Of a stretch of DNA of 64,000 bases, positions 12,301 to 27,900 are shown one piece after another. The stretch is from Siphlonurus alternatus (taxonomy: Eukaryota > Arthropoda > Insecta > Ephemeroptera > Siphlonuridae). The notes beneath the pieces are model-generated. The model worked only from the letters and a program-made list of their open reading frames with translations. It did no database searches and had not been told where the DNA came from. The translations under genes and the position numbers were made by a program. Each line of letters begins with the position of its first letter. The stretch's first letter is position 1. The stretch lies in contig OX463780.1 in the NCBI GenBank assembly GCA_949825025.1, positions 25,820,118-25,884,117 on the forward strand. Direction: 5' to 3'.

Positions 12301-15300
12301 GTCTTCGTGAATTTAAATTAAATTTTTATTGCGATGGCTATAGACTGGATAATTATTCCACTCTCCTAGAATTGTAAACATATTTTCTACTGTATTGCTG
12401 TCAGCATATTATAGCAAATAATGCAGTGGTAACATTCAAACTGTCTCGAGCTGTAAAGTGTTGTTTCTGTTATGCTTTAAGCTTTTTACTTTAGATTAAA
12501 ATTGTTTTCTATGTATGTCAGAGCATTTTATAATAAACTCGGCAAACATTTATTTATTTATTATTTTAAATATACTGTACAGTATTCTGTAATTAAAGTA
12601 AAGTAACACTGGTGATAAAAGTAAAAAAAAAAAAAAAAGCTCGCTCTTTCCCTTTTTTTTTTAGAGAAAAATACAACAGCAAAGAAAATGGACTATATTT
12701 ATCTAATGCACTCCGTAGCCGAGTCAGTATAGCTTCTACTCTCTTCACTTTGCCCATGGTCTAACCTTGACCTAACCTCTGGTGCTTACAGATGGTGCTC
12801 GTAACTACGCACGTGGTGCGCTCTGCTCACTTCACTTTGACCTGACCTTGACCTGTCCTTGACTTTTGGTGCTCACAGGTGGTGTTCGTCGTGTTCGTGG
12901 CATACGCGATGCTGCCACTACGCACGTGGGTAGCGACACTGTTCGGCCTGGTGGTGTGCTCAGCTCACCTTGCGGTTGCCGCACTCTGGGCGCACGACTT
13001 CCCCTGGCTCTCCTGGCAGCAGGTAAATAAATATACCTACCTTGATTAAAGAACTCTCTCCTTGGACAGCATCTGACCTCACTCTGTCGCTCTCTTCAAA
13101 GAAATACAAGTAGTGGGGCTATTTATTATGTTTTGTAGAAGTAAGCGTAATTAAATTATTAAAAAAATACTATATAATCTATATTTAATATGCTAAATAG
13201 TACTTTATACCATATAATTATATTACTGTAAATAATTCAAGTATATTACATTATCGTTAACCAATTTCAATTCATTCTATGCCAAGTGTAAGTGAATATT
13301 ATTTTAATTCTGTTTAAAAAATATACCAAGTTTAATTTTTTTTTATTATTCAACTAGTTTCAATGTCAAAAATCGTTTAAACAAACTAAAAATCCATTGA
13401 ATTGACTTTTTAGAGATTAATTCTTGAACTATGACAATAGCAATGGCCCGCTATTCTTCTCACAAATTCATCCATGGACTCTTCTGCATACCTGTCACGC
13501 ACGGTTGTTTCCTATTAGCCTAGAGCTTGTTTAAGTATAGGTAACGTCGCCAAGTCTTGGTCGTCGTTAAGGCGAGACGAATGTTGCGGCCCCACATAAC
13601 GCCGCCGCGTGTCAACAAATGGGTCGTGACATCTCGGTGGCTCAAGTCAGCCAGGACTGTGACATGACGCGGATCGAGAGGGCTATTTCTGATGTGTCTT
13701 TGTTGGAGGATAAAAAGGGCATCTGTAGTGGAAAAAAAATAACAATCCTCATCTTTGATGGCCCGAAACTAATCAAGATTTATAAATAATAGTGACAAAG
13801 CAAGTTCGAAATTACGATATTTGAACTGCAACTGTAATATGCAGTAAAATATGTATGGTATAAAGTTAAAATTTTATAATTTTGTTCTTCCAAGAATTAG
13901 AATGCAGTATAAATATAATCACCCCGATTCACGAAGGGGTTATATAGAAAGATAACCCAGCTTTCTCGTCAACCGTCATTAAATTAGGGTGTCGCTAACC
14001 GCGTGGTTAGGGATAAACCTCGATATTTTCTTAAACATTAAAAAAATCGTGTCAAATACCTGGAAGACGAATTAGGCAAGCAAGCAGTATATAAATACAA
14101 TACGAAACATTGTAACTACCACACCCCCTTGCATATAATATACGCTCTAAGGCCTGTACGTGTGGTTTTTGTCTCACATTAATATTTTAAAGATGTGGGT
14201 GTGATAACGAGCACGAAATAAGCGTGTAATTACCTTGCTGTTTCGTGACCAATTAGACCCACTTGACCTCCTCGTTTCTCAGAAAAACAAAAATAAACAG
14301 GTTGATTATGTGACTCAATATTGTGTTCTACTATATACCTGTCTTTTGATTAGAGCTATTTTTACCTTGAGAATATTGTTACGTCATATTTTTCTTTTAA
14401 ATTGGCTTCATTTCTTTCCAGTTCTTTGTCATTGCATATATTTTTGTTTACATTAGTGCATTGTGTTTCCCCTCGTTTTTGCAACGTACAGTGTCATCAA
14501 CTTCCAAAGTACTGTATAAGCTCTTGACCCAAGTACTCTACTTCTCACTATGCATATCCCTCTGTGTATTATAACTACACTTGCATAAATTGAAATTTCT
14601 CATCAAAAGAAATAGGAGCTATGAAATTCAGCTCCCTAGATATATATAATGTGAGCGATTCACAAAGAAAGATATCCAGATTATCACTATAATATAGAAC
14701 CAACCATGATGGTTCGCGTCAAACTAACAAAATAATAGTAAGAAAACTCCCTGGTATATTTCTGGGTAATCCTTTTATGAATCGTGACCCACTATGTATA
14801 TGAATGTATAGCATTGTTATTTCGAAACATAATGTTCAACTAAATTTGGATATATTTGTGAAAAGTTATTTTTTTGTTACTTTTATATCAAATAAGATAT
14901 TAAGATAATATACACCACCCCATGAACTCTTGAATAGTAAAAAAAAAAAATAAATAAAAAATAAAAAAATCATAAAAAGTGTTCACTAATTTAATAGCAC
15001 ACACCGCTGATTTGGATTGTAACTGTATATATACTCTTCCCTTGTATGCAGTTTGCAGCTAGCTCTTATGGAATCACAATTGTGCAGTCGATAGAACATT
15101 CATGCCTGGGTGACTTCGTGTCATCCATAATAAGTGCATACAGTTGACATGCACAATATGCAAGCATGTAGTCTTTTCGCGTGCTCCTCTGTATATGTAT
15201 TCATGTGGTGCATAAGTAATGTCTAACTAGAATATCTTCTCCGCGCTTTGATTTACAAAGCAATCCGCCTAGTTATTGATCACAAGCAAATGCATTACAA

Positions 15301-18300
15301 CGCCTTTCTCGCATAATTTATTAACGTATACAAAGTTTTAGTGAGATAGAACTTGACATGTTTTACATGGGTAACACTTTGCTGATGCATTTTAAAGGAA
15401 GTAACGTATAAAATATTTATAATTGTAATGTGCTAAATTTGTGGGAGGAAGAAAATGGTACTTGTTATCTTTACACAATGTTAAAAAATAAATATATATA
15501 TTATTTTATAATTCATATAAAAATTTACAGGCTATAAATTTTAAGCAAATTTTGATTTATTATATCAAGCATTGATATCTAGTAATAACATTTTGCGATA
15601 AATAATAGGCAAAACGTATAATGTATATACAGAGTTCATTAGTTTAGTCTTTTTAATTAAAGGATTCATTCAGACAAAGAATATATATTTATTATTTTAT
15701 TTATTACACCAACATAATATATTATATTATATAACAGAACTTTACAATAATTAAACATCAGGTGAAATAGGAAATTTTGCAAAGTGTATACTATCGAGCA
15801 CCACAGATCACATAATTAAGAGCTTGCTGTAACAATGCTATTTCCTATAACAATTGCTTAGTGCGACGGTCAACACTATCACATAATTATTCAAGTGTAA
15901 ATGGGAACAAATAATCCTCTAATGGAATATACGGTTGTTTATTTCCCAGTTTCCCTATACGTGCTACGATTTATTAACTACAGTAGGGCTGCCTACTATC
16001 AAAGTCAAAAAAGTATACAATCTAGTATCTAGTGTATCTTCTTATGAGAGAACTGCTTCCATTTTAGTATCCGATAGTGAGAGTGGTTGGAACCATCCCT
16101 TGCGAGGTTCTCCACTGAGCGTGACATTACCTGCAGTGAATCGCAGCCACTGTGACATTGAATGAAAAAGAAGAGGCTGCGTTAAACCTTTTTAAAGTTT
16201 AAACTTAAACAAACGTATTGTAAAAGGCGGATTCACATGGCGATTTTTATCTTGCGACGCGAATAATGCACTTGCTGTAACATCCTTGGTGGCCATATTT
16301 GGCGATTAAAAGAAGAGTATCGTTTTTTAACGCGATATTCGCAGCCGCAACCCGGCGAATTCGCTCGCCGCATAGGATTTCACAGCTTTTGCGTCAAAAT
16401 CGCGTCGCATCGCCGTTGTTGCCATGTGGATCCGCCTTAATATAAAATGATTATAATTTATTGCATGGAAATGAATTTATAATTTCCGATGTTATGTATG
16501 GTCAGCTAAGAACGTAAGTCACACAAAAAACTAATTTATTTGTATATAACAAAATTCGAGCCCAGCTGTGGTTCAAGTAATTGTTTTGAAACCAAAATGG
16601 GAAAATTTTGACTCATTTTAGCAAGTGTCAAGTATTCAACTGTCAAGAAAAAGTTTATGCTCTTCAGGAGTTTGAAATTGTCAATTTGGGTCAAAATATG
16701 TCTATTAAAGTAGATTTTTTGTCAAATTTAATTGAAAAATCACATTTTGGTTCTAATAATGATGATTAGAATGTGGACTATTTTTAGTAGACTTTACAAA
16801 TATACTATATAGTGTGCAATATATTAATTCTTATTACTTCATTATATAAATTGGCCATAAGGTCATAATCAAATAATGAATTTTAGAAATATTATTTTTC
16901 CAATGCCGTATTTTTAGAGAAAATAGAGAAAAAGAAATTGAGTAAAATAAGCAAAACTCCGTCTAAAATGCAAAACTTACGTGTTTATATAGCATTGCTT
17001 GATCTCTAAATACATATATATTATAATATTTAGACATAGTTTATTGTATTCTGTCAGTATTGTGAGTGGTGTGAAAATTGAAATATGGATTATTTTTAGG
17101 TCCCATGTCATGGTGAGCTTACATGCACGCATATAGTTAAGGAGATTTCGTATTGTCAATGTTTATAAGGTGACGACGCTCTTGCCTTCAGGAAAAGCTT
17201 TTATGTTCAGTGACCAAGTGTTAGTATTTGCATGCTGATGGAGGGACAATGCTGAGTTGTTGTGCTGAGGAGATCCATTAGTCTAAAACGCAAGCCTGCT
17301 GGAAAGTGCGAGCAGAAATAACCTCATCTCCTTTTAGCAACGTATTGTGTACTTCTCTATACATATAGTCATATTTCAAAGCTATTCACAGTACAACGTA
17401 CCCACTTATATACCCACTCACAAGTAAAATATATAGAACTATACAAAAAATAAAAATATATTTTCTCGTCTATAGATGTATACGGTATACACCTCTGGCA
17501 ACTCAAATTTTACTCCTGCTCATAGGCAAATAGTCAATGGAGGCGTGGTGACCTTAATTTTATTTTTTTAAAGGGACTTCTCCTAAAATTGCAAATATGT
17601 ATCTCTCTGTCTGTTGGAGCTGCAGCTCCAGCGAATTATGTTGATGGTAAGTTTGTGGTGTCCCGAGATGTAGAGAAAAATCTCTTTTCAAAACCTCGCA
17701 TTCAATATTTTAATTAAAAAATACAGTTTAAAAATACAGTATGCGTATATAATTATCTATAGCGTGTAAAATTTTCAAATAGCTAAATAAATACTATTTT
17801 AAAGTCGTTTGAAATGCGGGTGGCAAAGAAAGCAAGACGACCTATAAATAATTAAGTAACTTATGTCTCCCCACTGCTTCATGTACACTCCATTCAAATA
17901 AAAATGTCCGATTTGGTCATGATAAAATATAGACGGATTGGACAATCGGATCGAGTGTACTTATTTGTATTTTTTATTGTCTCTTTAAGATTAAAATTAC
18001 GGACAACAACTAACATACATGTAGTAACAAAGTAATAAAGACCATACTGTGCATCATGGTGCATTGTAATACCGTGTAATGATATCATGTACTCTTTCAC
18101 TATATTATGAGTGTCATTACCCTAGATTTTCAGCTCATATAACCGCAAGCCTTATAATTCTCTTCATATATATACACAGCAACCGTTTGCAATGTGTAGT
18201 GTAAGTAGTGTTTAATTATTAAGTGCGCGAGTTTATATGGCGCCCGAGAGGTTCTGCAACTTCTTAAGCACGTTTGTCGTGCGGGTTGCAGCTTGTGACA

Positions 18301-19033
18301 CAACAAGGGGCTAGACCTGGCAGGCAAGCTGGCTGGCTGTATGATTGATGTTATAGCGGCCGTTAAATCTTGCTTCTGCTGGTATGTAGGGTGTAAAAAA
18401 AAAAAAAGAGAGCTTATAGGTGTAGCAAAGTTACGATGGTCTAGCAGGATCGTCTGGCAATGTTTGTGTAGGATACCTCCTTGCTTGTCTGGCCCACGTT
18501 ACACCCGCAGGGACTTACTGCTGCTACCTTTCTTACTTGCTGGTGTACGAGAGAGGAGAAAAAAAATATCAACTTGAGTTTTCGTTAACTGAAAAGATAA
18601 AGTATAAATATAGCTAGCACGTTTTTACATTTATTTATTTTTTTAAAATATTATAAACCCCTATTAAGTTGCTCGTTCATTTTTAAAATTACAAAAATGA
18701 AAGGAGTAAAAAGGAGATGTTGTACTTGTTATGTATGGAAAATTAGCAGATTCTATATTATAATATATATGCTTGCTTTATACGTATATTATGTAAAGTT
18801 AGAAGATTTATAATGTTTCATTTGATTTTTTTTGAAAGCTTGCAGTATTTTCTTTAATGATTGGTTGGTTGGTTGGTATTTTGGGGCAATTTACACAATT
18901 TATTAAAGGATAGCTGCCACTTCTTTGTGTTTTAGCACCTTATTGGTGTTTTGCGTGCTATCCTCACCCTAATTTTCTTTTGTATACATTTTTTTATATA
19001 TTTATGGGTGAAATAATAAATAAATAAATAAAA

Positions 19034-19084
<51 letters not shown>

Positions 19085-22000
19085 CTGCCCCCTGTTTTCT
19101 TTAAGAATACTGTATATACTATAGTAGTACATTTTGTACTAAAAACATTAAAATTGACGTACCTACAACTCGGTGTAACAAGAGCTTTTTACTTCTCGTA
19201 AATTTTACATGAAATTTTTATTTTTTTTTTTTTCCCCAAATAGAACAATCCTGCATATTTTTTTGTGTGTGTTGGAGCATCAAAGCGAACAAGTCAGGCA
19301 GCAACCTACTACGTGCTGTTCGGAACAGAGCGTTAAAATCTAATAAGTGCGAAAAAAAAAATAATAAAATAAAAAAAAAATCCTGCATTTGTTAAAGAGA
19401 AATTTTGCGATTGAAAATTTATATCTTTTTGTTTTGTTTGTTACATCAAGACACACAAAGTTAGACTTGCAGCTACCACATCCATGGGTGATTTGAACTC
19501 TGACTTTTACCTTTTTCACCGGCCACCCCCTGCTCGGTACTGGAACCGCTCCTTTCATTAATATCAAAGAGGTGACACTGGTTCATGTCTATCGCACCTA
19601 CTGCTTTTGAAGAGAAAAGGGGAAATATTGCGTTGGTGAACAAAACCACCGAACTATGTGATAGTGGCACCAAATTGGCCATACTGATAATTCAGTATTA
19701 TACATTGTTTGTCCTTTTGTTACACTATTTATAGTTATAATATTGCTGTCGTGAAAGGCTACATGTTAATATGCTATAAAGTAAATTATATTAATATTAA
19801 ATTTAATATTGATGCATGCTAAATATGAGATTAATATTTTGTGGTTACAAATATGTATATAAGAAATAAAAGAAATATATAAAATGTACTGTCAGAAATA
19901 CCACATCTCATTCGATAAATATAAATAATTACTAATTTCCCTGTGCATTTTCAAAATAGTTAATGTAATTTCCAATATATTTCTTTTTACTTTTAAGGTA
20001 GAGATAACATGGATCAGCTGGCCCAATGCTAAAAAAATCCCATTCATAAAAATTATGAAAAAAAATTTAAAATGTTCTCCTCTACATCCCCTATCAGTAG
20101 GTAAGTAAAATATCAGGTATGCAAAAACGAGCTAGTTTTCGAGTTATTAATTTTAAAGTTCTCTAACTTAACATGGAGAAATGGAACTTCTATGTTAAAT
20201 TAGTCAACTTTAAAAATTTAATAACTTGAAAACTAGCTCGTTTGTGTATACCTGATATTTTACCTACTGATAGGGGATGTAGAGGAGAACATTTTAATTT
20301 TTTTTCATAATTTTTATGAATGGGATTTTTTTAGCATTGGGCCAGCTGATCCGTATTATCTCTACCTTAAACTCTTCTTGCCTGCATGATTTTTTTTGTT
20401 TTTTTTTTCATTATTTCAATTTGTCTGACATTTGTAAGATGCTTAACATTTGTTTCTAAAGCATTTTTTTTTTTAAGCAGTAGTTATTATAGCAAAAAAG
20501 TTGGTAGTGAGAAGCCGAGAAGAATGAAATCGAAAGAAACATTTATCATTGAATAGTAGCAAGTATTTTGCTAATGACAACCAGCATATTTTCAGCCCTA
20601 GTCTGAATAAAGCCGTTATGAGCTATCTTTGGTTTGACGTCAAATCACCCTTTCATTAGTAATGTTTTGGAAGACAAAGGTAAAAGTTTGTGACGTCAAA
20701 ACTAACCCGGGACGACTATATGAGCTATACTTAAGTAATGGAAGTAAGGTAAAAAAGATACAATAAATTGAATAAGTCAGAAGAAAGTTTGCAAAATCTA
20801 TAACTGTCTAGGACTCAGGGGAGTTTCTTGCAGCTCCAGGAGTTTCTATTTCGTTTATTTTTCTCCTTATTGCAGCAGCGTAGGCTTAGAGACGGTCGTG
20901 AGATGGAAACGGGGGGGGGGAGAGAGAGAGAGGAGGAGGAGGAGGAGGGGGCATGAAAAATCGACAGAATCCATCACTCGAGTGCCTGGCTTAACTGTCC
21001 GTGGAACAATCGGACATCGCTGCGCTGGAAATTCTTTTCAAACTGCGCTTGCAGTAACAAAGAAACTTATAGTAACACAAGTTTAGTGATAAAGTAATAA
21101 TATACCTTTGGTATAGAATGAGGATTTTTTTTAATAGAAATAATTTATATTTGGTCATAAACTTTCAGTTCAATAAAAAAAATGTCGTATGAAATAAAAT
21201 ACTTGATACATTGCACAATATAAATTGGATTTCAGTACTTCTATAGATTTTAATTAATATTTCATTATATTGCAATGAAGTGCATTCATTATTTTTTTAT
21301 TTTAATTACAAGTAGAATTATTTTAAAGCTTATATCCTTTCTAATTGCATATAATATTCCATGCATTTAAGTGTATTTCATTAATATCTCTTATTCCTCA
21401 TTCGATGAAATCCATCCTCGTATAATAATTTTTCTCCCTATAACAGATTGGAATACACTTAAGTTCATTTACACAATATTGTATAAAGTTTGTAATTATA
21501 ATAATAATTATTTATTGAAAGCTGAATTTCCCCATCGTGGTTTTGTATGGAAATTATTGTGATTTTTAATTAAATATTAATTGGATAACTTTGAGCAACA
21601 GTTTTAAGTATAATGACATAATATCATAATTATGCATAATATTTAGTACGAAACACAATTAGAGCACAATTCTCGAGTTCTCCGCAGAAAGGTATCTGAC
21701 AGGCTTTAAGCTATATAACGTACCGCATGTAGTATAATTGATTTAGACTGACACTAAACGCGGTTAGTAGAATTTAATCCTGCTGGATATCTCCCCCCCC
21801 CTCCATATTATTGTTCAAAATAAAGTAATAAACAACAATAAAAAAATAATAAACAATATTTTTCCTCGCTTCAATCCCACAAACGAATATTATAGTAAAG
21901 CAATTGCATGTATAAGGTGGTGAACTTAATCTCTCAAATTTATTTTGGTTAATTATGATGGAATTGTCCTTAAAGTGCATCAACGCTCGAGTGGGTGGCG

Positions 22001-24897
22001 AACATTATCAGCAGATCTGAGGAGAGCGAAATTATTTGACCTAGTTTTCAAGTTTCGCATTGTCGGCTCACTGGTCGGAAGCAGCTTATTGGAAACGATA
22101 ACAGTGTGGAAAGAGGCGCTTTGTGGCAGCCGGGCTGGAAACATGGCTATGAAGGTGAAGGGGTGACGCACTCTCTCGCTCTCTCCATCTTTTCGGTCTC
22201 TCTCGCCCTTCCTCGACTGCCCTCTTTCACTTTTTTCTCTCGTTCTTTCCTCTCTCTGTCTGTATTTGGTCCCCCATCTCTCTCTCCATCCCTGTATCGC
22301 TTGGTCGCTCACAACAATCGGTCAGCCCTTTTCTCATAGTACCCTCATATATATTATGTCCTGCTGCTGCTATGTTTGGTATAGTCAATACAACATCAAA
22401 CTGAGTGACCACAATGACCAATTTCCTATCCTACAACATTGGTATCCGGACTAATAACAATTGTTAATGAAATGAAGTGCAGCGTTCACCACAAAGGGCC
22501 ACTGAGTTTGTTTAGCTCTCGTTTGTGGCACAAACGGACACATTTTTGTTGTTATTATTATTTACTTGATAATTAATATACTCATTTTAGAAGTAATATA
22601 AAGTGTCGTATATAGGAAACGTATTGACAATGCATTTAATCTGTAATTGTAATATCAGTTCTTTTGAAAATGATTTCACAATATATATTTTAACATTGAG
22701 AATGAATTGAAAAGCATAATATATTCTCAGTAATTCTATAAAATATAGATATTTAAAACTAAAATATCGTTTATGAAATGCATTTTTTATACACAAATAA
22801 TGAAAGCTTTATGGAGCAATATTAAGCATTTATAGCTTTATTAAAAAAAAAAAATGTTTGCATGATAAAACCCTATATTATTGTTCTTGTTTAATTTTAT
22901 TGATGGTTTATTCGAAAGAGTAAATGTCATCAAAACAGTATATTATACCTCATCTGTCATGGCTGCTAAAATTTTTATTGATACTTACTTGTGAACGATA
23001 ACATGTTGTGTTGTCTCATTGACAGAAGTTTGATTACATTGCATGAAAATGTTGTTTTGATTTCTTCCCCTTATCTGTGATTGTAAATACGACTGATGTA
23101 ATCAAACCTCAACCCTTATCCATCAAATGTGAATAGTTTAATTTTGGAAAGGCTACATAGTCACTACATTTGATTGGAATTAGACAACAGTATACATACA
23201 GATTTGATTTGAAAACCTAGTCATGTATCAAAACACAACCTTCAAAATTGAGATTAAAAGTGCTAACACTCTAAAATTTAATCAAGATTGATGTCCTTAC
23301 TCCCCTGAGAACATGAGTTGATTGTACTTTTCATTCAAATGTGTTATAATATGTATGTTGATGATTATTTATAATTAGTCATATTTTATCATTTTTTCGT
23401 TATAAGTTCCTTATGCAAAAAGTAGCTGCATTTAAGTATAATGCTTTTTTTTCATTTCTTTGACACACCCTGTTTGTGAGTGTTAACAGCTGATGAACCA
23501 CGTGACTTGTTTCAGCTTACGGCGAACGCGGTGATCTTCACTTGTGTGAACGTGGTGGGCGTGTTCGTGCACAACCTGATGGAGCACGCCCAGCGCAAGG
23601 CGTTCCTGGACACCCGCAACTGTATCGCAGCACGACTTGAGATGGAAGATGAGAACGAGAAGCTGGTGAGTCGGTGCCACGCCCCCTTCACCTGGCTGCT
23701 ACTGGCCTACTGGTGTAAAGCCTATATTACACGATACAATTTTTCTGATTATTGTATACAATTTTTCCTTGCAAGAAAATTTCCTCTCCATACAAACAAA
23801 TGGAGATTAAGTTTTCTTGAAAGGAAAAATTGTATCGTGTAATATAGGCTTTAGACAATTTCCTCGACAAAAGAGCGTGAAAACTAAGCAATATAACAAC
23901 TATATGAGCTACAAATAATGTGATAAAAATAACTTATAACTATATACAATATTATATTATAATCACGGTTCACCTTTGATTTTTTTTATTCTTGAGTGAG
24001 CATTTTCTGTTATAGCTCAAATAATTGCATACATTTGCTAGAACATATTTATGTATTATCTATATATAGTATTCTTTTTTTGGCTAGTTGCCTAGTTTTC
24101 TTTATAATGATAACTTACGAATTACCACAGATGTCATAGTTCATCCTCTATATATTATATATCCTAATGACTCCATGCCTGCATGAAGAACTCGATTATT
24201 CTATTGAAACAAATTTTGGACCATTATACTATTATATATAGCGAGTGGGTGGTCAATATCAAAGCCTATGCGCTAGTGTATAAGCTTTGGCCAACCATAT
24301 ATAGTGCCACAATTGGTTTTACACTTGCTGTGATATGAAATACGTTACATGATTGACAGTACGTCCTGATGGAATTCAAACCCAGGACTCCGAGCGCTGC
24401 TGTCACTGTATCCGCTCATGTGGCAGGATTATTAGTTATTAGATGAACACGCTCGGGCTGACTCGCAGAAATAATATGATATAAAAACATACGGGTGTCA
24501 TCGAGCACAAAATAAACCATTGGTTGCCTTTTGTAAATTAATATTAATAATTCGAGCGTATAGTTTTTAATACACGCACGACCAGAGCGGATAACGAATT
24601 AACACATACGTAAAAATTTTCAGAAATGATGACGTCACAGAGCTTCGTAGTTAAATTAATTTTTTTGAAATCCACAATTTTTTTATGTAATGAAAAATAT
24701 TTTATATAACTCACAGAAAAAGTTACTGTTACAATACCATGATCAATATGTCACATAACCATATATAATATAATATAATATAATATAATATAATATAATA
24801 TAATATAATATAATATAATATAATATAATATAATATAATATAATATAATATAATATAATATAATATAATATAATATAATATAATATAATATAATATA

Positions 24898-24946
<49 letters not shown>

Positions 24947-27900
24947 GTACAAAAAATTCATAATTAATATACTGTATATACATAATTAATATATATTAAC
25001 TGTCTTTCGTCCAGAATTCAGAGTTCAATGAGCTGTCTGCTATATCAGGTATGAGTTCAATCATGAGCTTTTTACTTTATGGATTTAAAACTCATATAAT
25101 TACACTCACCTGCTCATTGTGCAACCACATTGGTAAAAAGCATGTAGTTCATTATTCTGGATACATACTCTAAAATTCCACTTATGTGAAGTAAAAGTCT
25201 ATACATAAAAGTACTGTACATATTTTATGCAAATGTGTACCAGATTAATTTTACAATACAACATGGGACAGTATAATTTCGTCAGTCTAGCGGGGCGTGC
25301 TGGTTAAAATTCAACAGGCGCTATAAAACCGCTGTATAGCGAAGTGTTCTCAAATGCCTCATATTCATAAATTTATGTTGATTGATGCAAATGTTACGTT
25401 GCCATATTCATATTAGTCTGCAAGCCTTGATTAATGTTCTATGTTAATTTTTACATTTTACACTACTCCTGTAATTACTTATAAATGAGATGTTTTGTAT
25501 AGAAAAACAAAAAAATGTGTATTTTAAATAACTCAATATTATTATCCATCACTTATATAACATATTATGAAATAAAAACACATTCATCCGAGCAGTGTTA
25601 TATGTTAAAATAATTTTGCAAAGAAATTATACTGCAGTGAGTATAATTTTCGTATCAAAACTTTAAGAAATGCAAAATATGAAATTTGATGTGATAATAA
25701 TATATTATAAAACTGATTCCAACGAAATATTTTTTTTTTATTCAATGTTGTTGTTTTTAACGAGTGTTATTTCACTATAATAAAAATTATACTAAATGTA
25801 TAATATGTGTATAGATGTTGAGTTTTTGCCTACTATGGTATTATAAAATATTAATATTCATGATTGAAACAAATTATACAACTTTCTAAATTTCATTAAC
25901 ATTTTAGCATATTAGAGTAGGTGCTAATATTATTTTAATTATACACGTGTAGCAGCATGAGTGTTAAAAAATGCAAATAGTAGCCGGCAACACTATAAAA
26001 TACATTATAAGCATACTAAAGATAAAGCCAACATATACGGCCCTATACAAATGTCTGTTCTGGGTTGGACTGGGTGGAAAAGGCATTTTTCATATTCAGA
26101 TGGACCCAAAGCTTTGTGGTGGGCAATTTTTTCGTTCATGTAGTCCGGGGAGACCCACATAAAGGGAAATATAAGTCTGTAGTTTCAAACCATACGACAA
26201 TCCGACCCGCCATCTTAAAAATTACAGCCAGAGCCATGTATTTTTGTTTTGTTCATCGCAAGCTCCATGTGAACAGCTGTTTTTAAGATAAGTCATTTTG
26301 TATATCCTCGATGGACTCAAAACAGCAGGAGGCAGACACCTTACTTATAAAAATGTCAGCATAAGAATGAAACCACCAGATGCAAAAGAACATCATGTCA
26401 TTTGAAATTTTTCTATAAAGGTCACTTTCAATGTTTATAGATTAGAAAAATAGCTCTTATCGCAAATGCTAAATGTCCGCACTTTTGTATCCGGTGGTCT
26501 CATATGATATATGCAAATACTTCTCAGTGTAATTAAGACATAAAAAAAAAATCTGAACTACATTCAATATGATTCTGTTGAATTTAAATGCAATGGAGTA
26601 CCGACCTCAAAATTTTTTATTGCAGAAATGGATAGAGGGTACAAAGTTATGCTACTCTGATTTTTTTCAGATTTTTTTAGAGCCCGGCAAATATTTTTTA
26701 AAAATTATTGAAAGTACAGAAAAAGTGCCGCCTTTTGCCGCCTCTCTTAATAAAAGACGATAAAAGATAGGACCCAAAAGGGACGTGGATTCGAACCCGA
26801 CCTCGCCAAAACTTTTTAGCAATACTTCCCGGTCCCTAAAAAATCTGAAAAAAAAAATCAGAGTAGCATAACTTTGCACCCTCTATCCATTTCTGCAATA
26901 AAAAATTTTGAGGTCGGTACTCCATTATTTTCCACATTTTTAGCTATAAAGATAAGTATATTACGAAAATATTTCTCTGTGTAATAGCTGGGCGCGTTCG
27001 TATCAAAACCCACGTGTGTGCGGCAAATGATGGCCTCCAGACGATCAAAAGAAAACGTTGCGGCCTCTTTATACCAAGATGACGATCTCAATTAATATCT
27101 GTCACTGATTTATTTCCCTAATTGCCGCAAAGTTTTTTAACGTGTGCTGCGGGCATTTCATCCTTGAATATTTTACTTCATTTCCTTTGAAGGAACTGTT
27201 TTAGAAGATGAGTTATATAAGTTTTCATTAAATTCTTTCCTTGGGTTATTATAACAGTAATATGTACGATATAGCTTGCCAGTGGCATGATTTGTTTTAA
27301 TTATTACAGTAGTGCGAACAGATTGTGAGGTATGGTATGTGAAACAATGTTTTAGTGAAAACAAATGTAAAATAATAAGCTCCTCTAATTTTCATGTTTT
27401 TCTCCCAGCACTATATATACAGAACTCACGGCCATAAAAAATTATAAAACGCAATTTTTTTCAATTTTATACGAAATCAGTGTTTTTTTACAAGCCCTAT
27501 TTAATATAATATCTTGAACGAAAAACTCGATATTGATATTGTATATTATAATATTTATAAAGTATAAAATATATGGATGATGTTTAAAATTATACTCTTG
27601 TAAATAACAAAACACAGTTTTCTGGCTATATCCTGCATAAAGATGTGTTTTTTTTTCTTGTTTTTTTTTCTGTCTATTTCTTTTTGAAAATGATTTTGTT
27701 ATTAAGTAATGCTTCAGTGCTCATGAAACTTTAATTTTACCTTTTAGCTTTGTAAAAAAAAACAACATACCTCGGAACATTACTTTTTTTTATATATCTT
27801 TTGCTTCAAACGAGCGTTTTAATTTATTACATTTCATGAGAGCCTTTCACATTTTGACGTGCTCCATCACTTTTTTTTACTACTCCAATATAGTGCGGTC

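Larger units (their letters stand above)
13023..23515 (+). other. Intron 3 (10.5 kb)
   Basis: A phase-0 intron. It contains imperfect inverted-repeat elements (about 14656-14785 and 16221-16441), an almost complete palindrome (19993-20370), an (AAAT)n microsatellite (19017-19083), a purine-rich tract (20907-20950), a CT-rich tract (22167-22302) and two TGACGTCA octamers at 20635 and 20691. A less AT-rich patch at about 13540-13730 has no ORF and no motif I recognise. The rest is plain AT-rich sequence with short non-coding ORFs. Confidence 0.9.

Noticed and set aside
18932..19132. ORF with repeated LFIY units
   Set aside because: Translation of the (AAAT)n microsatellite.
21980..22312. 110-codon minus-strand ORF rich in Arg, Glu and Ser, and overlapping + strand ORFs
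   Set aside because: Produced by the CT-rich low-complexity tract. Open in several frames, with no recognisable domain.
24729..24983. Tyr/Ile-repeat ORFs on the minus strand
   Set aside because: Translation of a simple (TAATA)n/(TA)n array.
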